64,000 nt of DNA, from contig NW_006921537.1 in assembly GCF_000340215.1 (NCBI RefSeq), positions 1,391,011 to 1,455,010 of the forward strand, in the 5' to 3' direction. The translations under genes and the position numbers were made by a program. Position 1 is the first letter of the stretch. Each line of letters opens with the position of its first letter. Shown here piece after piece: positions 8,921 to 19,407 of this stretch. Source of the stretch: Pseudocercospora fijiensis CIRAD86 (Eukaryota; Ascomycota; Dothideomycetes; Mycosphaerellales; Mycosphaerellaceae). The notes under the pieces were generated by a model. That model was not told where the DNA came from. It saw nothing but the letters and a program-made list of their open reading frames with translations, and did not search any database.

Positions 8921-10614
8921 ATGCCATCTATACAGCGCCGGACTCCTCGACCGACCGCACCCTCTAACATCACGAGACGCCGCACAGGATGCATTCCCTG
9001 CCGTGAGAAGCACGTGCGCTGCGATGAACAGAAGCCAAATCGCCGCAGATGTGAGCGGAACTCAGGCGAGTGCTACTGGACTAGGGACGTTCGCATAGTT
9101 TTCCATACTCCACAAGGACCGGGCATCACCCGCAGGAGGAACTCCTCAATTCAGCTCGACACATGGTCACTTCCACTAAGCACACCTTCCCAGCTAGAGA
9201 CGCCGTCTGTGGAGCAGGATGGCTTCCATACAGAGTAGTACCCAACGCCTGAGCCCGATCTGGCTTCTTTGCGGCCAGTTGAGCACATCTCGCCCTCACA
9301 CACGGAGCACTTCACGGATTGGGCCACGTTAGAGGCATCTGAACTTGTACAAAGTGCGCTCCGGACCGAGCTGGAGGTGGAGTTGATGCACAACTATCTG
9401 ACGGAATGCGCTCCGTGGTTTGATGCACATTCTGCGCAACAGCATTACTCGCGAGCATCTGTGACAAGAATGAAGCGATGCCCACCATGGCGAGCGGCAG
9501 CCCTCGCGATCTCGGCGAAGAATATCGAACTACGAGAGCGCCGTGCACTATCGAGTGGGCCTGAATCACTTCCGCTGCATTTGTACCAGCTGGCTGTGCG
9601 TTTGGCGATCGACTCGATGTCCGGGAAGTACGAAGTCGTCGGCACACTGGCTGGTTGTGTACTTTTATGTGTCTACGAGATGATGACGGTGACATATACC
9701 GACTGGCGACGGCATGTGGAAGGCTGTGCGAGCATATATACCCACAATCGCTGGAATGGTTCGACCGGTGGTCTAATCAGTGGCAGCTTCTGGGACTACG
9801 CCAGGATCGGTGAGCAGATTCGTTCGTGTTCTCTTCTTAGCGCTAATTCCGTCAGACATTTGGGCAGCTTTCTCTGCATCGACCAAGACAATTCTACCTC
9901 CAGCAACTTACTTCGACCATCCAGAGACGATTGTCACCTTAAGAGACATAGACGAGGACCTGCATGCCCAGATCGCCATATGGCTGACAGCAGGGGTTGT
10001 AAACCTCGTCTCTGAGAACCGGCCTGCATCTCAGAGTCCTGACTACCTCTCGTTGAGTGCGGCCATGCGAACTTGGGAAGACATGGGCGCTGAAGCCACT
10101 CGTCCGGTAGTTGAAAGAGCTGCAAATATCGAGGCCGACCACCCATTTCCCCAAATTTTATTCTCAACGCACAGCTCCAGTATGTAAAATGCTTTCGGCA
10201 ACATTTTTTGAGACTCCCGCTGATGAGAGGTCTAGCGATCGGTCACACTCAATTTCACACAGCCATGTGTCTTTTGCTTGAGTACGAAATGGCTCAGCCT
10301 GGCGCTGATATCGTGTCCTTGAAGGACTTGGCATACGATCATGCTCTTAAATGTGCCGGGATCATCGAGACGAATAATCATACGTGAGTTGGCCCATCCA
10401 TGTTTGCATTCGCAGGGTTTCGCTAACAAGGTACTCAATCTCCAGGGCGTGTCTCGTCAATTCTTTGCAACCTGCGTATGTTGCAGGAAAGCATATGAAG
10501 AAGAAGTACGAGAAGTTCGCCATTCTGGAGCTGCTGGCACAGATCCAGAAAAAGACGGGCTGGAAGTGCGAGTGGCGGAGTGACGGCTTGCGCGAGTTTT
10601 GGAGTTTGTGTTGA
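8921..10614 (+). pseudogene. Zn2Cys6 fungal transcription factor, broken
   Basis: The N-terminus has a binuclear zinc cluster, TGCIPCREKHVRCDEQKPN followed by RRRCERNSGEC, with Cys at residues 24, 27, 34, 44 and 51. The expected fourth Cys (residue 41) is Arg (cgc, 9041-9043). The frame meets TAG at 9236-9238 and continues unchanged after it (YPTPEPDLASLRP). A 46-nt intron (9810-9855) follows. Near 10165 one base seems lost, because homology-like sequence (LNAQLQYVKCFRQHFLRL) continues in another frame. A further intron is at 10384-10445 and the last exon ends at 10614. The middle (VRLAIDSMSGKYEVVGTLAGC, DIWAAFSASTKTILPP, HTAMCLLLEY) has the look of the C-terminal region of fungal Zn2Cys6 regulators. 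With a stop, a frameshift and a lost zinc ligand it should be inactive. Confidence 0.78.
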
Positions 10615-10740
10615 AGCCTTATCAGAGATACCGACAGCGCGTTCGATTCGAGTTTCTTTGATAGCAGTCCTGATTTCGACCACGCTGAAGTGCAAGACGC
10701 AAACACAGCCGTTGCGATGGCGGCGAGATCATCGAACATT

Positions 10741-11320
10741 TCATTGATGATCCGCGCCTATCTTTGCATCCTCAGTGCTGTCCTGTGCCCAGGTCGAGGT
10801 GGGACTTGTCCTTCGACTTTCGCTGTCGGCAACACTGGACGTCGGAGTGCTCTCGGGCGACACAATGTAGAGATGGTCGTAGTTGCCCAAGAACAGCCGA
10901 CTCCAATACGCGGTCGACGGAATCTTGATAGCGGCCAACGACGAGTCGAAGTTGGGCAGGTCGCTGTACATCTCTTTCTCTTCGGGCAGATACAGGTCAT
11001 GGCGCTTGACGTCGACGAATGACTGCAATCGTGGGATCTGCTTCTTGGTGACGCGGAGCTTCTCGTCCTGTGAATGCATCCAAGTTAGTACATGGTCGCT
11101 GTAGGCTTTTGCGAGACGGAGCACTCACCTTGTCGAGCCACTGACACAGGTCCTTCTGCGACGAGGTCTGCAGGCCTCCCCTGTATCGATACAGCAGGAT
11201 GGGCCCTTCGTCGAACTCATCTAACTGGTATCTCTCCGCGCTGCTAGACGAACTGCTGTGTGTAGAGTCCGTCAAGCCAGTCGCGTTCCGATTTGCGCCC
11301 GCTTCTGCTTGTGTGGCCAT
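10741..11320 (-). CDS. hypothetical protein, two exons
   Basis: Exons 11320-11129 and 11067-10741, with a 61-nt intron, give 172 residues. The N-terminus is Ser/Thr rich. A possible folded core runs from LDEFDEGPILLYRYRGG across the intron to LRVTKKQIPRLQSFVDVKRH, LYLPEEKEMYSDLPNFD and STAYWSRLFLGNYDHLYIV. The C-terminal 40 residues are polar and probably disordered. I do not recognise the family. No signal peptide or membrane segment is seen. The ATG at 11320 was chosen because the longer upstream reading (to 11587) is Cys/Arg/Ser-rich with no protein-like pattern. It is divergent from the patatin gene, with 1.25 kb between the starts. Confidence 0.55.
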
Positions 11321-12574
11321 CTTGAGCGTGACCAGCGTTGCGGCCTCCAGGCACGGAACGTAATGAGTCACTGCGCTGTTATCGTTGTTTTGAGAGGCGA
11401 CCGTTGTTGTCGTCAATTCGACAGCCTGAGACAGGGCGAATATGGGTAGGTGAACGGGACAAACTGTTGTCAGCTGAAGAGTCAGGCAAGCAAGGCACGA
11501 GTCTCGGGGTGAGGGTGAGCGAGAACGAGCGCAGCAAGATCTCGCCTGTGTCTTTGGCATGTGACTGCACAAGCTGCGCCTGAGCAAATGACGACGTTTG
11601 TCTCAAAGCTTGTGCCAAGCCTGGTCTGTGCTGTGAGTGAACAGTGGCGGTGCAGCCGCACAGCACCTCTCGACGTGCACGACGACGACGACGATTGATG
11701 TACCGCCACCAACGCATCTCTTGTGGAACCGTAAAACCATTGGGTCAACATGCTGTGGAACTTCGGCTATGAGAGATCTCGGTGCGTGCCTGGGTCACAA
11801 GCATCACGATCTCCTGTCAGGCACATTCCGGAATGATCTGACTAGGCGAGAAGATCGTAGCGGTGTCTACTCATAGCCCGGAGTGGCACATCGAGACGGA
11901 GACTTGGAGCACGCCGCCCGCTTGCCTTTGATATTGATTTCGAACATCTGATCATGCAAGCATAGCATACCGTCTGCCTGAGGCTTGGTGGAAGGCCGTC
12001 TACAAATTGGAACGAGTTCCTGCAGCCAAAAATGCCGGGCCCACGAGCTAGCCTTGAGGAGAATAGAATGGCTCCTTCGGTGCGGGTCGTGGAAGATCAA
12101 CCCGATCACATGCACGAGGCCGCTCAGTGTTTCTAAAGAGCGCTGCCTCACAGAGGACGAATGCTGGCGTATGTTTAGCATCGAGTCTTGATCATCTACA
12201 GCTCACCGTACCTGCAGGTCCCCTCCCATTCTCAGTGAATCACAGGACCAGCAGACCTCGAAGCCGCTCTTTTGATCTCAAAAATCTCCGGCACCTCGTT
12301 GTTTATACCACCCGAGACAAAAGCTCCTCGTGACTGCCTCACACTGAGCTTTGCGTACTCCCCTTACATACCCTCCGACCCGGCCGTACATCACTGCACC
12401 TGTTCGCCTGACGACTTACGACCAGACTCCATTCCAACCACGACTCGCTTTGTCTGTACATCAACGTATATACATTTCTTGCGGAAAGAGAAGAAATCTG
12501 CCCAAGGTGGCGCCGCGAAAGTGGATTCGCTACCAGTGAGACCGTGGGAATTCCTGCGGTCTTCGCCGGAAGCT
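11321..12574. other. long divergent intergenic region
   Basis: About 1.25 kb between the unknown minus-strand gene and the patatin gene. It probably holds both promoters and the 5' leaders. Several open frames exist but none has recognisable motifs. The patatin frame stays open back to 12272, so a longer N-terminus is possible. Confidence 0.4.
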
Positions 12575-14421
12575 ATGGAGGCGAGCGTTGGTACACTGTC
12601 TGCTCCGGATGGCTCGCAGACTCGCAGCTCAAGCCGAGCACCAAGTGCACCACGAAGAGAAGAGACAAGCGACTCAGAGAAAGCAGGGAGAGTCTGGGCG
12701 CGAACGGTGAAGGATCCATGGGATCCTTGCATCCTGACCTTGGACGGCGGAGGCATTCGCGGCTACAGCAGTCTACTCATCCTGAAAGAGCTGATGCATG
12801 AGGTGTGGGAATGGGAGAAGTATTACGACGAACATTCAACAGTAGAGATGAGAACAGACAGTCCTACAGAATACTTCGGGGGTGACGGCGACGAACAAGC
12901 AGAGGCTGGTGCGGCCAGGGGGCGTCATGGCCACCATCGCAAGCTTGGAAACGATCCTGATCAGGCAGAGGCTCAACATGGAGTCAACACTGATCTCCCA
13001 GAGACGAAGACGGCCCCTGCAGCTGCATTGGAGACGATTCTCAAGGATGAACGCACGGCGGACCTTTCAACTCGAATCGCCGCAAGCGAGGAAGAACTTC
13101 TTCCTTGCCACTATTTCGACTTCATGTATGGAACGTCTACCGGCGGTCTCATTGCCACTATTCTCGGCAGACTGCGCATGACTGTGACGGAAGGTCTGGA
13201 GCTTTACAGGAAAGTCGGAGACGATCTGTTTGGGAGAAGACGAAGCAGAGTGCCTTTGATGACAAAGTATTACCACGAGCCCCTTGAGAAAGCCGTTCGT
13301 GAGATCGTGAGCAGTCGCTGTCACGAGCATGAAAACTGCGACGGGAACGATCTTCATCCGTGGGAAGCAGATCGCTTCGACGAACTTCTTGCCAAGCCAA
13401 TACCATTCGACGTTGACCAGCCGCGAGTCTGCCAGTCATGCTGCTTGACCGCAACGCATAACGAAAACATCTCTGAGGCTTACCTGTTGAGATCTTATCC
13501 GCATTACTATTCTGAGAGCGCGCCTAATTGGATCACAAGATACAATGAAGGTGAGTGAATGCTTAGCCCGCCCCATAGAGCAAGCTCGGCATGAGAGGCA
13601 TTGCCGTGCTAGCACGTTCTTGTGGGACACGACATGCTCAATTGATGCATTCGAGCGCAGGCTAATGGTGAACAGGTGCGGATGCGATTCCGATCTGGCA
13701 AGTGACTCGAGCGACTACTGCAGCACCGTTCTACTTCGAAATGCTTGGGGCCATGGTCAACAACGAGTTGAAGTCCTTCAAAGACGGCGGCATTCGCGAG
13801 AACAATCCAAGCGGTGCAGCCCTGAGCGAATTCCATGCTCTCTACGAAGGCCGAGCAAGTGATCCAGCATTGATGCTTAGCATCGGCACCGGACGTCCCA
13901 ATCAGTCTCACGATGGTTTTGCCGCGGCGTGGCCATCATCCTTTGGACGCCTGGCGATCGTCAGCAAATTCCTAGAAAAGCGTGCCGTAATCCAGAATCT
14001 GTTGATCAAGTACACGGAAGGTGAAAAGCAACACAAACAGATGCGCGAGCACGCTCATGGCGAGCACACATGGTACAAACGCTTGAATGTTTCCGAGGGG
14101 CTTGAGAGCATGCCGCTCGATCTTTGGGAGAAGGGGGACTGGACTGATCCTAAGACCGGCGAGACGAAGTCGAATATCCCAGGAGGTGCAAGTCTTACGC
14201 GTATGGAAGAGGCAACTGAGGAGTATCTGGAGCGACCATTCAATCCCGACATTGACTCGTATGCGCCACCCAAGACGATGCTTAGGCAGGCTGCGCAGAA
14301 ATTGGTGCTCCAGCGCCGGAAAAGAGCTGAAGAAGGCGGCGAAAGATGGGACACTTTCATTGGAAAGCACTTGCATAGACCAAAGAGTGTACCACTGAAA
14401 TCGAACGGGCAGGCTGGCTGA
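12575..14421 (+). CDS. patatin-like phospholipase
   Basis: Exons 12575-13550 and 13676-14421 around a 125-nt intron give 573 residues. The three parts of the patatin active site are present: the Gly-rich oxyanion loop DGGGIRG (residues 57-63), the nucleophile elbow GTSTGG (186-191, Ser is the nucleophile) and the DGG of the catalytic dyad (about 362-364, in KDGGIRENNPS). The last is coded right after the intron along with TRATTAAPFYF, so the join is functionally supported. Such enzymes hydrolyse acyl chains from phospholipids. In fungi, patatin domains occur both as lone lipases and in NLR-type immune proteins; here it stands alone. Residues about 90-155 between the first two motifs form a charged, probably disordered insert. 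No signal peptide is visible, so a cytosolic or membrane-associated place is likely. The frame is open upstream to 12272. Confidence 0.85.
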
Positions 14422-14887
14422 AGATTTGGTGCATTTATTTACGCACGCAGTCCACGGTCGATCGTGTAGCTCGCTGCCCACCAGCAAGGCAGCAAATTCG
14501 TCTCAGTCTGGGATACAAGAACAACCAAAAAGACTCGACAGAAGATTTGGCGCATTTTCCTATTAAGCGCTGTTCCCATGAGAGAAAAGTGGGACCGTGG
14601 TCGTATCCGTGTTGGGTCTCAACCCTCGCGTATGGATTACCAACAAGCGTAGGGATTACCAAAAGGCGGCTGATGGATTCAAGTCCATATGCATCAGCGC
14701 CAGCACGCACTAGGGCTCTGTTGCTCGGCTGCGCCTATGGACATTCATCCAGATACAAAAGAATGGCATGGCCGATGTTTGCGCTTCGATAAGGACTACA
14801 TCACTGCTGCCATATCGATAATCATTTGAAACGTTTGCCGGCTTCAAGCGAATTTGCCGCATGATAATTCAGGAAGGCCTTACAAAC
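14422..14887. other. intergenic
   Basis: About 470 bases between the patatin stop and the reductase start. It must hold the patatin 3' end and the reductase promoter. No motif recognised. Confidence 0.35.
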
Positions 14888-15949
14888 ATGGCTATCAATA
14901 AAGATGTTGTCTGCTTGACTGGTTCCACTGGCTTTCTCGGATTTCGCACTCTTCGATACGCACTCGATGCCGGATACAAAGTTCGTTCTGTTGTCCGCAG
15001 TGAAGCCAAAGCACAGCTCATCCGTTCCAACTCCGCTTTGAAGTTCAAGGATGGGCAACTCGACTTCATCATCGTCCCAGATATGTCTGTGCCAGGAGCT
15101 TTCGACGAAGCATTCCAAGGCGTGAAGTATATCATTCACATTGCTTCGCCCATCAGTACAAAGGCCGACGATGCCGATACTGATCTGGAGAAGGCGTTTG
15201 TCACAGCTGCCATCGACATGACAAGAGAGCTGTTCAAGTCTGCGGGCAAGGCCGACACAGTAAAACGGATCGTTGTTACATCTTCAGCTGGCGCTATCGT
15301 GCCAATGTCCGCATTTTTCGAGCCCACCAATACTCCCTTCTCGGCTGAGCTCCGGCAGCCTGAGCTTCCCGGTCCACACGACAATGCTATGAGTGCCTAC
15401 CTTGCTTCGAAGATCGCGGCTCTGAATCGTGCTGAAGAATGGGTCACAGAGCACAAACCGAACTTCGATGTCATTCAAGTCCATCCCAGCTTCATCCTTG
15501 GCCGAGACGACCTGTGCAAGACAAAAGAAACCTTCCAAACAGGCACAAATCGATTAGTGCTCAATCACGCTCTAGGCGTGACGGACTCGCAGGTGCCCGT
15601 CCGACCTCCGACTTTCAATTCGGTACACGACTGTGCTATGGTTCATGTCAAAGCACTCGATCCCAGCGTGGCAGGGAATCAGAGCTTTATTGTTTCCAGC
15701 GCCGGCGGTGATGGTTTCGAGTGGAATCAAGCCAACGAGATCATATTGAAAACCTTTCCCGATGCCGTGAAAAATGGCGTCTTGCCCAACAATGGATTCA
15801 CTGCGACCTTGCCTTGCTTGCTCGACGTGGCGAAGACGGAGCAAACTTTCAATTTCAGGCATTCTGCATTTGAGCCTCTCGTGGCGGAAGTGGTCGGACA
15901 CTATCTTGAGGTCTTGGAAACAGAGAAGAAGGCTAGTGAGAAGGCATAA
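14888..15949 (+). CDS. NAD(P)-dependent epimerase / dihydroflavonol-reductase-like protein
   Basis: A single exon of 353 residues in the extended short-chain dehydrogenase family. The NAD(P) motif TGSTGFLG is at residues 11-18, VRSVVRS follows as the cofactor-specificity strand, and VTSSAGAI is at about 130-137. The catalytic YLASK (Tyr171, Lys175) comes next, then VHPSFILGRDDL. This order matches fungal ketoreductases of the dihydroflavonol-4-reductase / methylglyoxal reductase (Gre2) group, which reduce ketones or aldehydes with NADPH. The substrate is unknown. An earlier in-frame ATG at 14861 adds nine residues; 14888 (MAINKDVVCL) fits the family better. It is intact and uninterrupted, unlike the regulator 4 kb upstream. 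Confidence 0.82.
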   Translation: MAINKDVVCLTGSTGFLGFRTLRYALDAGYKVRSVVRSEAKAQLIRSNSALKFKDGQLDFIIVPDMSVPGAFDEAFQGVKYIIHIASPISTKADDADTDLEKAFVTAAIDMTRELFKSAGKADTVKRIVVTSSAGAIVPMSAFFEPTNTPFSAELRQPELPGPHDNAMSAYLASKIAALNRAEEWVTEHKPNFDVIQVHPSFILGRDDLCKTKETFQTGTNRLVLNHALGVTDSQVPVRPPTFNSVHDCAMVHVKALDPSVAGNQSFIVSSAGGDGFEWNQANEIILKTFPDAVKNGVLPNNGFTATLPCLLDVAKTEQTFNFRHSAFEPLVAEVVGHYLEVLETEKKASEKA

Positions 15950-16207
15950 ATCTAAGGCTTTAGACCTCAAGTCATCCACGACTACAATCTAGAGGTAGAC
16001 GTCTGCCAGGGACATCGAGGCTCGTGTCCATCACAAGCGGTTTGCTTAGAGGCTGAACTGTTGGTTTCAGCGCTACGAAAAGCGGGCAATATTGTATAAG
16101 GACTTCGGCGGCGAGCACTTCAGCCTAGAAATGCGCCGCTCGCTTCAAGTATAAGCAAATCGAGCAGGACCCACAACCTCAATCAAGCTTGCATACTCAT
16201 TCTGATC

Positions 16208-16540
16208 ATGAATGACCCACCTCCACCCTACCAGAGCTTTGAAGCTTCTGCTAATCACCCTTTCACTCAAGGACCAGAAGGAATTGCTCATCATTCAAGC
16301 GAGCAGTTGCACCACTTGGCCACTGTTGTAGACGTCAATGCACAGGCCACGAATTCGTCGTTCGAATGGTTTGACCAGGAGATTCAACGCCTTGATAAGA
16401 GAGTCGGACAATTGGTGTCACTCCCATCGAGACCATGTCAGTGCTGCTCAAGAAATGCTCATGATCAGATAGTAGGTGGGAGTCACTTGAAGATTGCTAG
16501 CATTTTCGAGCAAGCAGCTATCAGAGGTGGTGATAACTGA
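16208..16540 (+). CDS. small hypothetical protein, first of the small-gene run
   Basis: 110 residues beginning MNDPPPPYQSFEAS. The middle has a helical, amphipathic segment (SFEWFDQEIQRLDKRVGQL) followed by a Cys-rich knot, RPCQCCSRNAHDQ. A Cys-x-x-Cys-(S)-basic-Asn pattern of the same kind followed or preceded by a short coiled coil occurs at 19685-20017 (HPRCRSCSKNNDRLQRIEAK). No domain family is recognised. No signal peptide or membrane segment is seen. It opens a 3.8-kb stretch of small plus-strand genes. Confidence 0.45.
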   Translation: MNDPPPPYQSFEASANHPFTQGPEGIAHHSSEQLHHLATVVDVNAQATNSSFEWFDQEIQRLDKRVGQLVSLPSRPCQCCSRNAHDQIVGGSHLKIASIFEQAAIRGGDN

Positions 16541-16779
16541 TCGCTAGCTACGATTGTTGCAATCGCGTCATAGCATATACAAGCTTGCTCGAGATCGTTT
16601 GCATTTACAGATTCAGTGCGCTCAAAGATATCATGTTGTGTGAGCGTATGTCACTACACGCATCGCCTCTGCCCTGACCTGTCCACAACGTATCAGCTTG
16701 CTTATATGGTCTCCTTTCGACTTTGGACACAGGGACAGCAAGCACCAGACCCCAATACCCAGACTTCCACGATGTGCGA

Positions 16780-17167
16780 CTCATGATGGATATTCCCACC
16801 AACACTTGCAACACTGACCACGGCTAGGACTCACCCACCACTCTCCACGCGCTCTTCACGAACATCGCTTAGCACAATCAGCGAGCACGACAGCGACGAG
16901 CGACGACAAGAGATTCACTCGCCAGCACCAAGCAGTCCACCTACCGAAGCACCTACATATACTGCTGCTGAGATCGATGATATGCTCCAGCAAATCCACA
17001 GCCGCATCGATAATTTGCTCGTGAATATCAATACCCTGCGGCAAGAAGTCACAAGTTTGCGACGCACGTATGTGGCAAATTCCGATGATGATGATGACGA
17101 CGGCGGAGAAGATCTAGGGAATTTGTTTTTGGGGTTTAGATATCGTAGCCGTAATGCGCAAACTTGA
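16780..17167 (+). CDS. small coiled-coil protein remnant or exon, paralogue of 17857-18339
   Basis: The open reading ends at 17167 and runs back without a stop to about 16790. No convincing ATG starts it before 16982, so a 5' exon or truncation is likely. The readable part is Ser/Pro rich, then TYTAAEIDDMLQQIHSRIDN, a coiled-coil LLVNINTLRQEVTSLRR and an Asp run near the end. The TYTAAEIDDM / heptad layout matches FYTVTEIDGMFSSLVDAID of the gene at 17857-18339, so the two are paralogues. Function unknown. Confidence 0.42.
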
Positions 17168-17439
17168 AAGGCGGATTGCTACTATGATGAGGAGGTAGAA
17201 TTTTCAGAATGAGGTTGCCTCGTCATTTAATCATTCCATTTTCAATCATCACGGCCATTCACTGCACCATTCCGCTTTATTATATTCCACGAATGAATAC
17301 ATTGCCTAATCAGGGCTGCAAACAGCACTCACAACATCCCGAAACATCCACAACGTGTCTTCAGAAAGCTCTAGTCGTTCAAGTCAAAGTTCTGGAAGTA
17401 CCAGCAGTTATCTATCGCGTTCAGAGTACCCAGTAGACT

Positions 17440-17651
17440 CCTGAACAGCTTCTGGCCATTCTCTTCTGCTTCCGAAACGGATCACCAGCGCGACCCAAAT
17501 CCCGAGCTCGAAGAGATTCGACAACGACTCGCAGCGTTGCGACGGCGTCATGAAATGGGCAGAGACCGACGCATTGCGGTGTAGTATCGATCGGCAGCTT
17601 CAGACATTGGTGCAGAGACTACAGGCCATACTGCGAGAGCTCCAGGAATGA
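17440..17651 (+). pseudogene. possible decayed member of the small coiled-coil gene run
   Basis: Two overlapping frames each look protein-like here: PELEEIRQRLAALRRRHE (about 17500-17555) and, in another frame, DRQLQTLVQRLQAILRELQE ending with a stop at about 17651. Both are strong heptad-like segments. A frameshift would join them into one coiled coil. No start is evident. This may be a degenerate copy of the neighbouring genes. Confidence 0.3.
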
Positions 17652-17856
17652 TTGATCAATGCTAGCCTGCAGCATGCAAGACAGCTTTGAAGCAATATGG
17701 AATACTTACGAACTTTATGCCATATGTTTTTGAAAGCATAGTTCTATGCAGATGATCGAGCTCTGCTTCACTTTGCAAAAGCATGAAAAATCCTCCGACT
17801 GCGATACCTCTGCCAATAAATTCGTCAACAAATCAACATCAGGCACAAAAGATTCC

Positions 17857-18339
17857 ATGGCTACCTACACAGCCTGGGACAATAGCTACTTGATCACTCG
17901 AGCAGCTCGAACAGCCATGTCGGACGCCAGCACGAATCGCACTTCCAGCTCAGCTCAAGATTCCGCGACATTATCAATCAACACCAACCCAGGGATCTCT
18001 CACGTTCCATCCTCCCCAGCTGCTGCAAGCCCAGAGCGCTTCTATACGGTCACGGAAATCGACGGCATGTTCTCATCGCTCGTCGATGCTATAGACAGCT
18101 TAGCTGAGAACATTGATGAGCTTCGTGCCCAGCAGACTCCGCGATCATGGCAGCATCCGGATGCTCCAATTCAGACTCGCTGCAATGATACCACTGCTCA
18201 AATCAATGATATAATTCACCGTATTTCCACAAGGGCCGATCTTGTGGCCAGAGACTTGCATGAGTTGACGAGGCGGATTGACGCCAGTGATTCTGATGAC
18301 GAGACAATCCGAGGCGGCGGTGGCAGTGAACAGAGTTAG
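17857..18339 (+). CDS. small coiled-coil hypothetical protein
   Basis: 160 residues from the ATG at 17857; the frame is open further upstream to 17746. The N-terminal 70 residues are Ser/Thr/Ala rich and probably disordered. Then come RFYTVTEIDGMFSSLVDAID and a coiled coil through SLAENIDELRAQQ, a second helix INDIIHRISTRADLVARDLH, and a C-terminal Asp/Gly-rich tail (DASDSDDETIRGGGGSEQS). The central block aligns with TYTAAEIDDMLQQIHSRIDN at about 16950-17000. No known family was recognised. Partners are probably other coiled-coil proteins, but this is inference. Confidence 0.5.
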   Translation: MATYTAWDNSYLITRAARTAMSDASTNRTSSSAQDSATLSINTNPGISHVPSSPAAASPERFYTVTEIDGMFSSLVDAIDSLAENIDELRAQQTPRSWQHPDAPIQTRCNDTTAQINDIIHRISTRADLVARDLHELTRRIDASDSDDETIRGGGGSEQS

Positions 18340-18465
18340 AGGCGTGGAGAATCTCCTTGATCGCCATCTTTCTGGTGGTGGCGGTGGGAGTCTGTCATCA
18401 ATGGCGCGTGCAGGCAACGCTGGAGCAGTATACCATGATATCCCGACACCGTATATCATCCAAGG

Positions 18466-19026
18466 ATGTGTTCTTCTTGCTCTCTTGTCATCACCGACCA
18501 TATCCTAATCGGAATCTTCGCTCTTCTTCTTCCACCAATCTTACTCGATCAAACTTTCCAGATCTTCAAGTACCTTAGTCGCCAAGTGCCAGACGACATC
18601 TTGGCTTTCGTACGGACGGAGATACCGACACCGCCTCTGAGACCCAGAGGACACATAACGAACTGGTCCAAGACTCTGCGGTCCGGAAAGCGGTCTTCAA
18701 AGACCCCGACCTCCTCTTGCTCCACTTTCGCATCAGCAGCTACGCACATGAGCTCGATGTCGGGAACTGTGCAAAGACCTGAGAATTCGGAAGTGGCAGA
18801 TCCAGTCAAATCTGCCTTGAGAAACAATCATGTCTCGCAGGATCTCAAGCAAGATACTGAGGCAAGAAACGTCAGATTCTCGCAGGCAACAGAGAACGCA
18901 AAATCTCCTCGAGCCGGTCCAGTGGTGCATAGCGGGCCTAGGTTTGCCAAAAATGTCGAGTTCAGAAGAACTGCCAGAGGACGTCTCAAACCGAAGAACG
19001 CGCCCTGGTGGAGGGGATTTGGCTGA
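18466..19026 (+). CDS. small hypothetical protein, tandem paralogue of 19126-19407
   Basis: An open frame of 186 codons. From about 18625 it reads PPLRPRGHITNWSKTLRSGK and SSCSTFASAATHMSSMSG. The neighbour at 19126 reads PPQPLNTRGNITDWTQTL and PSCSTFVTPVTSIRSSTK, so the two are clear duplicates at protein level and partly at DNA level (ttgctc-actttt block). The C-terminal part is basic and ends WWRGFG. The first 35 codons are hydrophobic (HILIGIFALLLPPILL) and may be a spurious upstream extension, because the paralogue starts where the shared block begins. Function unknown. Confidence 0.48.
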   Translation: MCSSCSLVITDHILIGIFALLLPPILLDQTFQIFKYLSRQVPDDILAFVRTEIPTPPLRPRGHITNWSKTLRSGKRSSKTPTSSCSTFASAATHMSSMSGTVQRPENSEVADPVKSALRNNHVSQDLKQDTEARNVRFSQATENAKSPRAGPVVHSGPRFAKNVEFRRTARGRLKPKNAPWWRGFG

Positions 19027-19125
19027 TGAAGTTGCATGGTACCTTAGTCCAGCTGTAGTGTAGCATTGTGTCAATGTAATGTGGAGACCACACTTCTTTC
19101 ATGTCTATTTGGTCAGCAGACTGAT

Positions 19126-19407
19126 ATGCCACCTCAACCTCTCAACACAAGGGGTAATATCACTGATTGGACTCAGACCTTACTCTCCAGACCGCGCTCG
19201 AGGCCGCCCAGACCCTCTTGCTCGACTTTTGTAACACCAGTCACGAGCATAAGGTCATCGACAAAGGTCCAGGAGAGGTCGGCCGCCGAGGAGTCGTGGA
19301 GTCCTGCCGATCGCTGCTGGGGTGATCGCTATCTTCAAACATTGTCATCTGTTCGGGGTTGCGATGACGAGGACAGAGACTATGAGTACGAGAGCGGGCC
19401 AACGTAG
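19126..19407 (+). CDS. small hypothetical protein, tandem paralogue of 18466-19026
   Basis: 93 residues from ATG 19126, beginning MPPQPLNTRGNITDWTQTL. It shares the RG-x-IT-x-W block and the SCSTF motif with the previous gene. It then diverges and ends with an acidic, Tyr-containing tail (CDDEDRDYEYESGPT). It has no signal peptide or membrane span. The spacing between the two copies' shared blocks is about 500 bp, which fits a local tandem duplication followed by divergence. Confidence 0.48.
   Translation: MPPQPLNTRGNITDWTQTLLSRPRSRPPRPSCSTFVTPVTSIRSSTKVQERSAAEESWSPADRCWGDRYLQTLSSVRGCDDEDRDYEYESGPT

Noticed and set aside
9234..9278. An intron removing the TAG of the Zn2Cys6 gene
   Set aside because: Possible GT/AG pairs give 44 or 41 nt, neither keeping the frame that continues downstream.
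8900..16000. A secondary-metabolite cluster (regulator, phospholipase, reductase)
   Set aside because: No backbone enzyme such as a PKS, NRPS or terpene synthase, and the regulator is dead.
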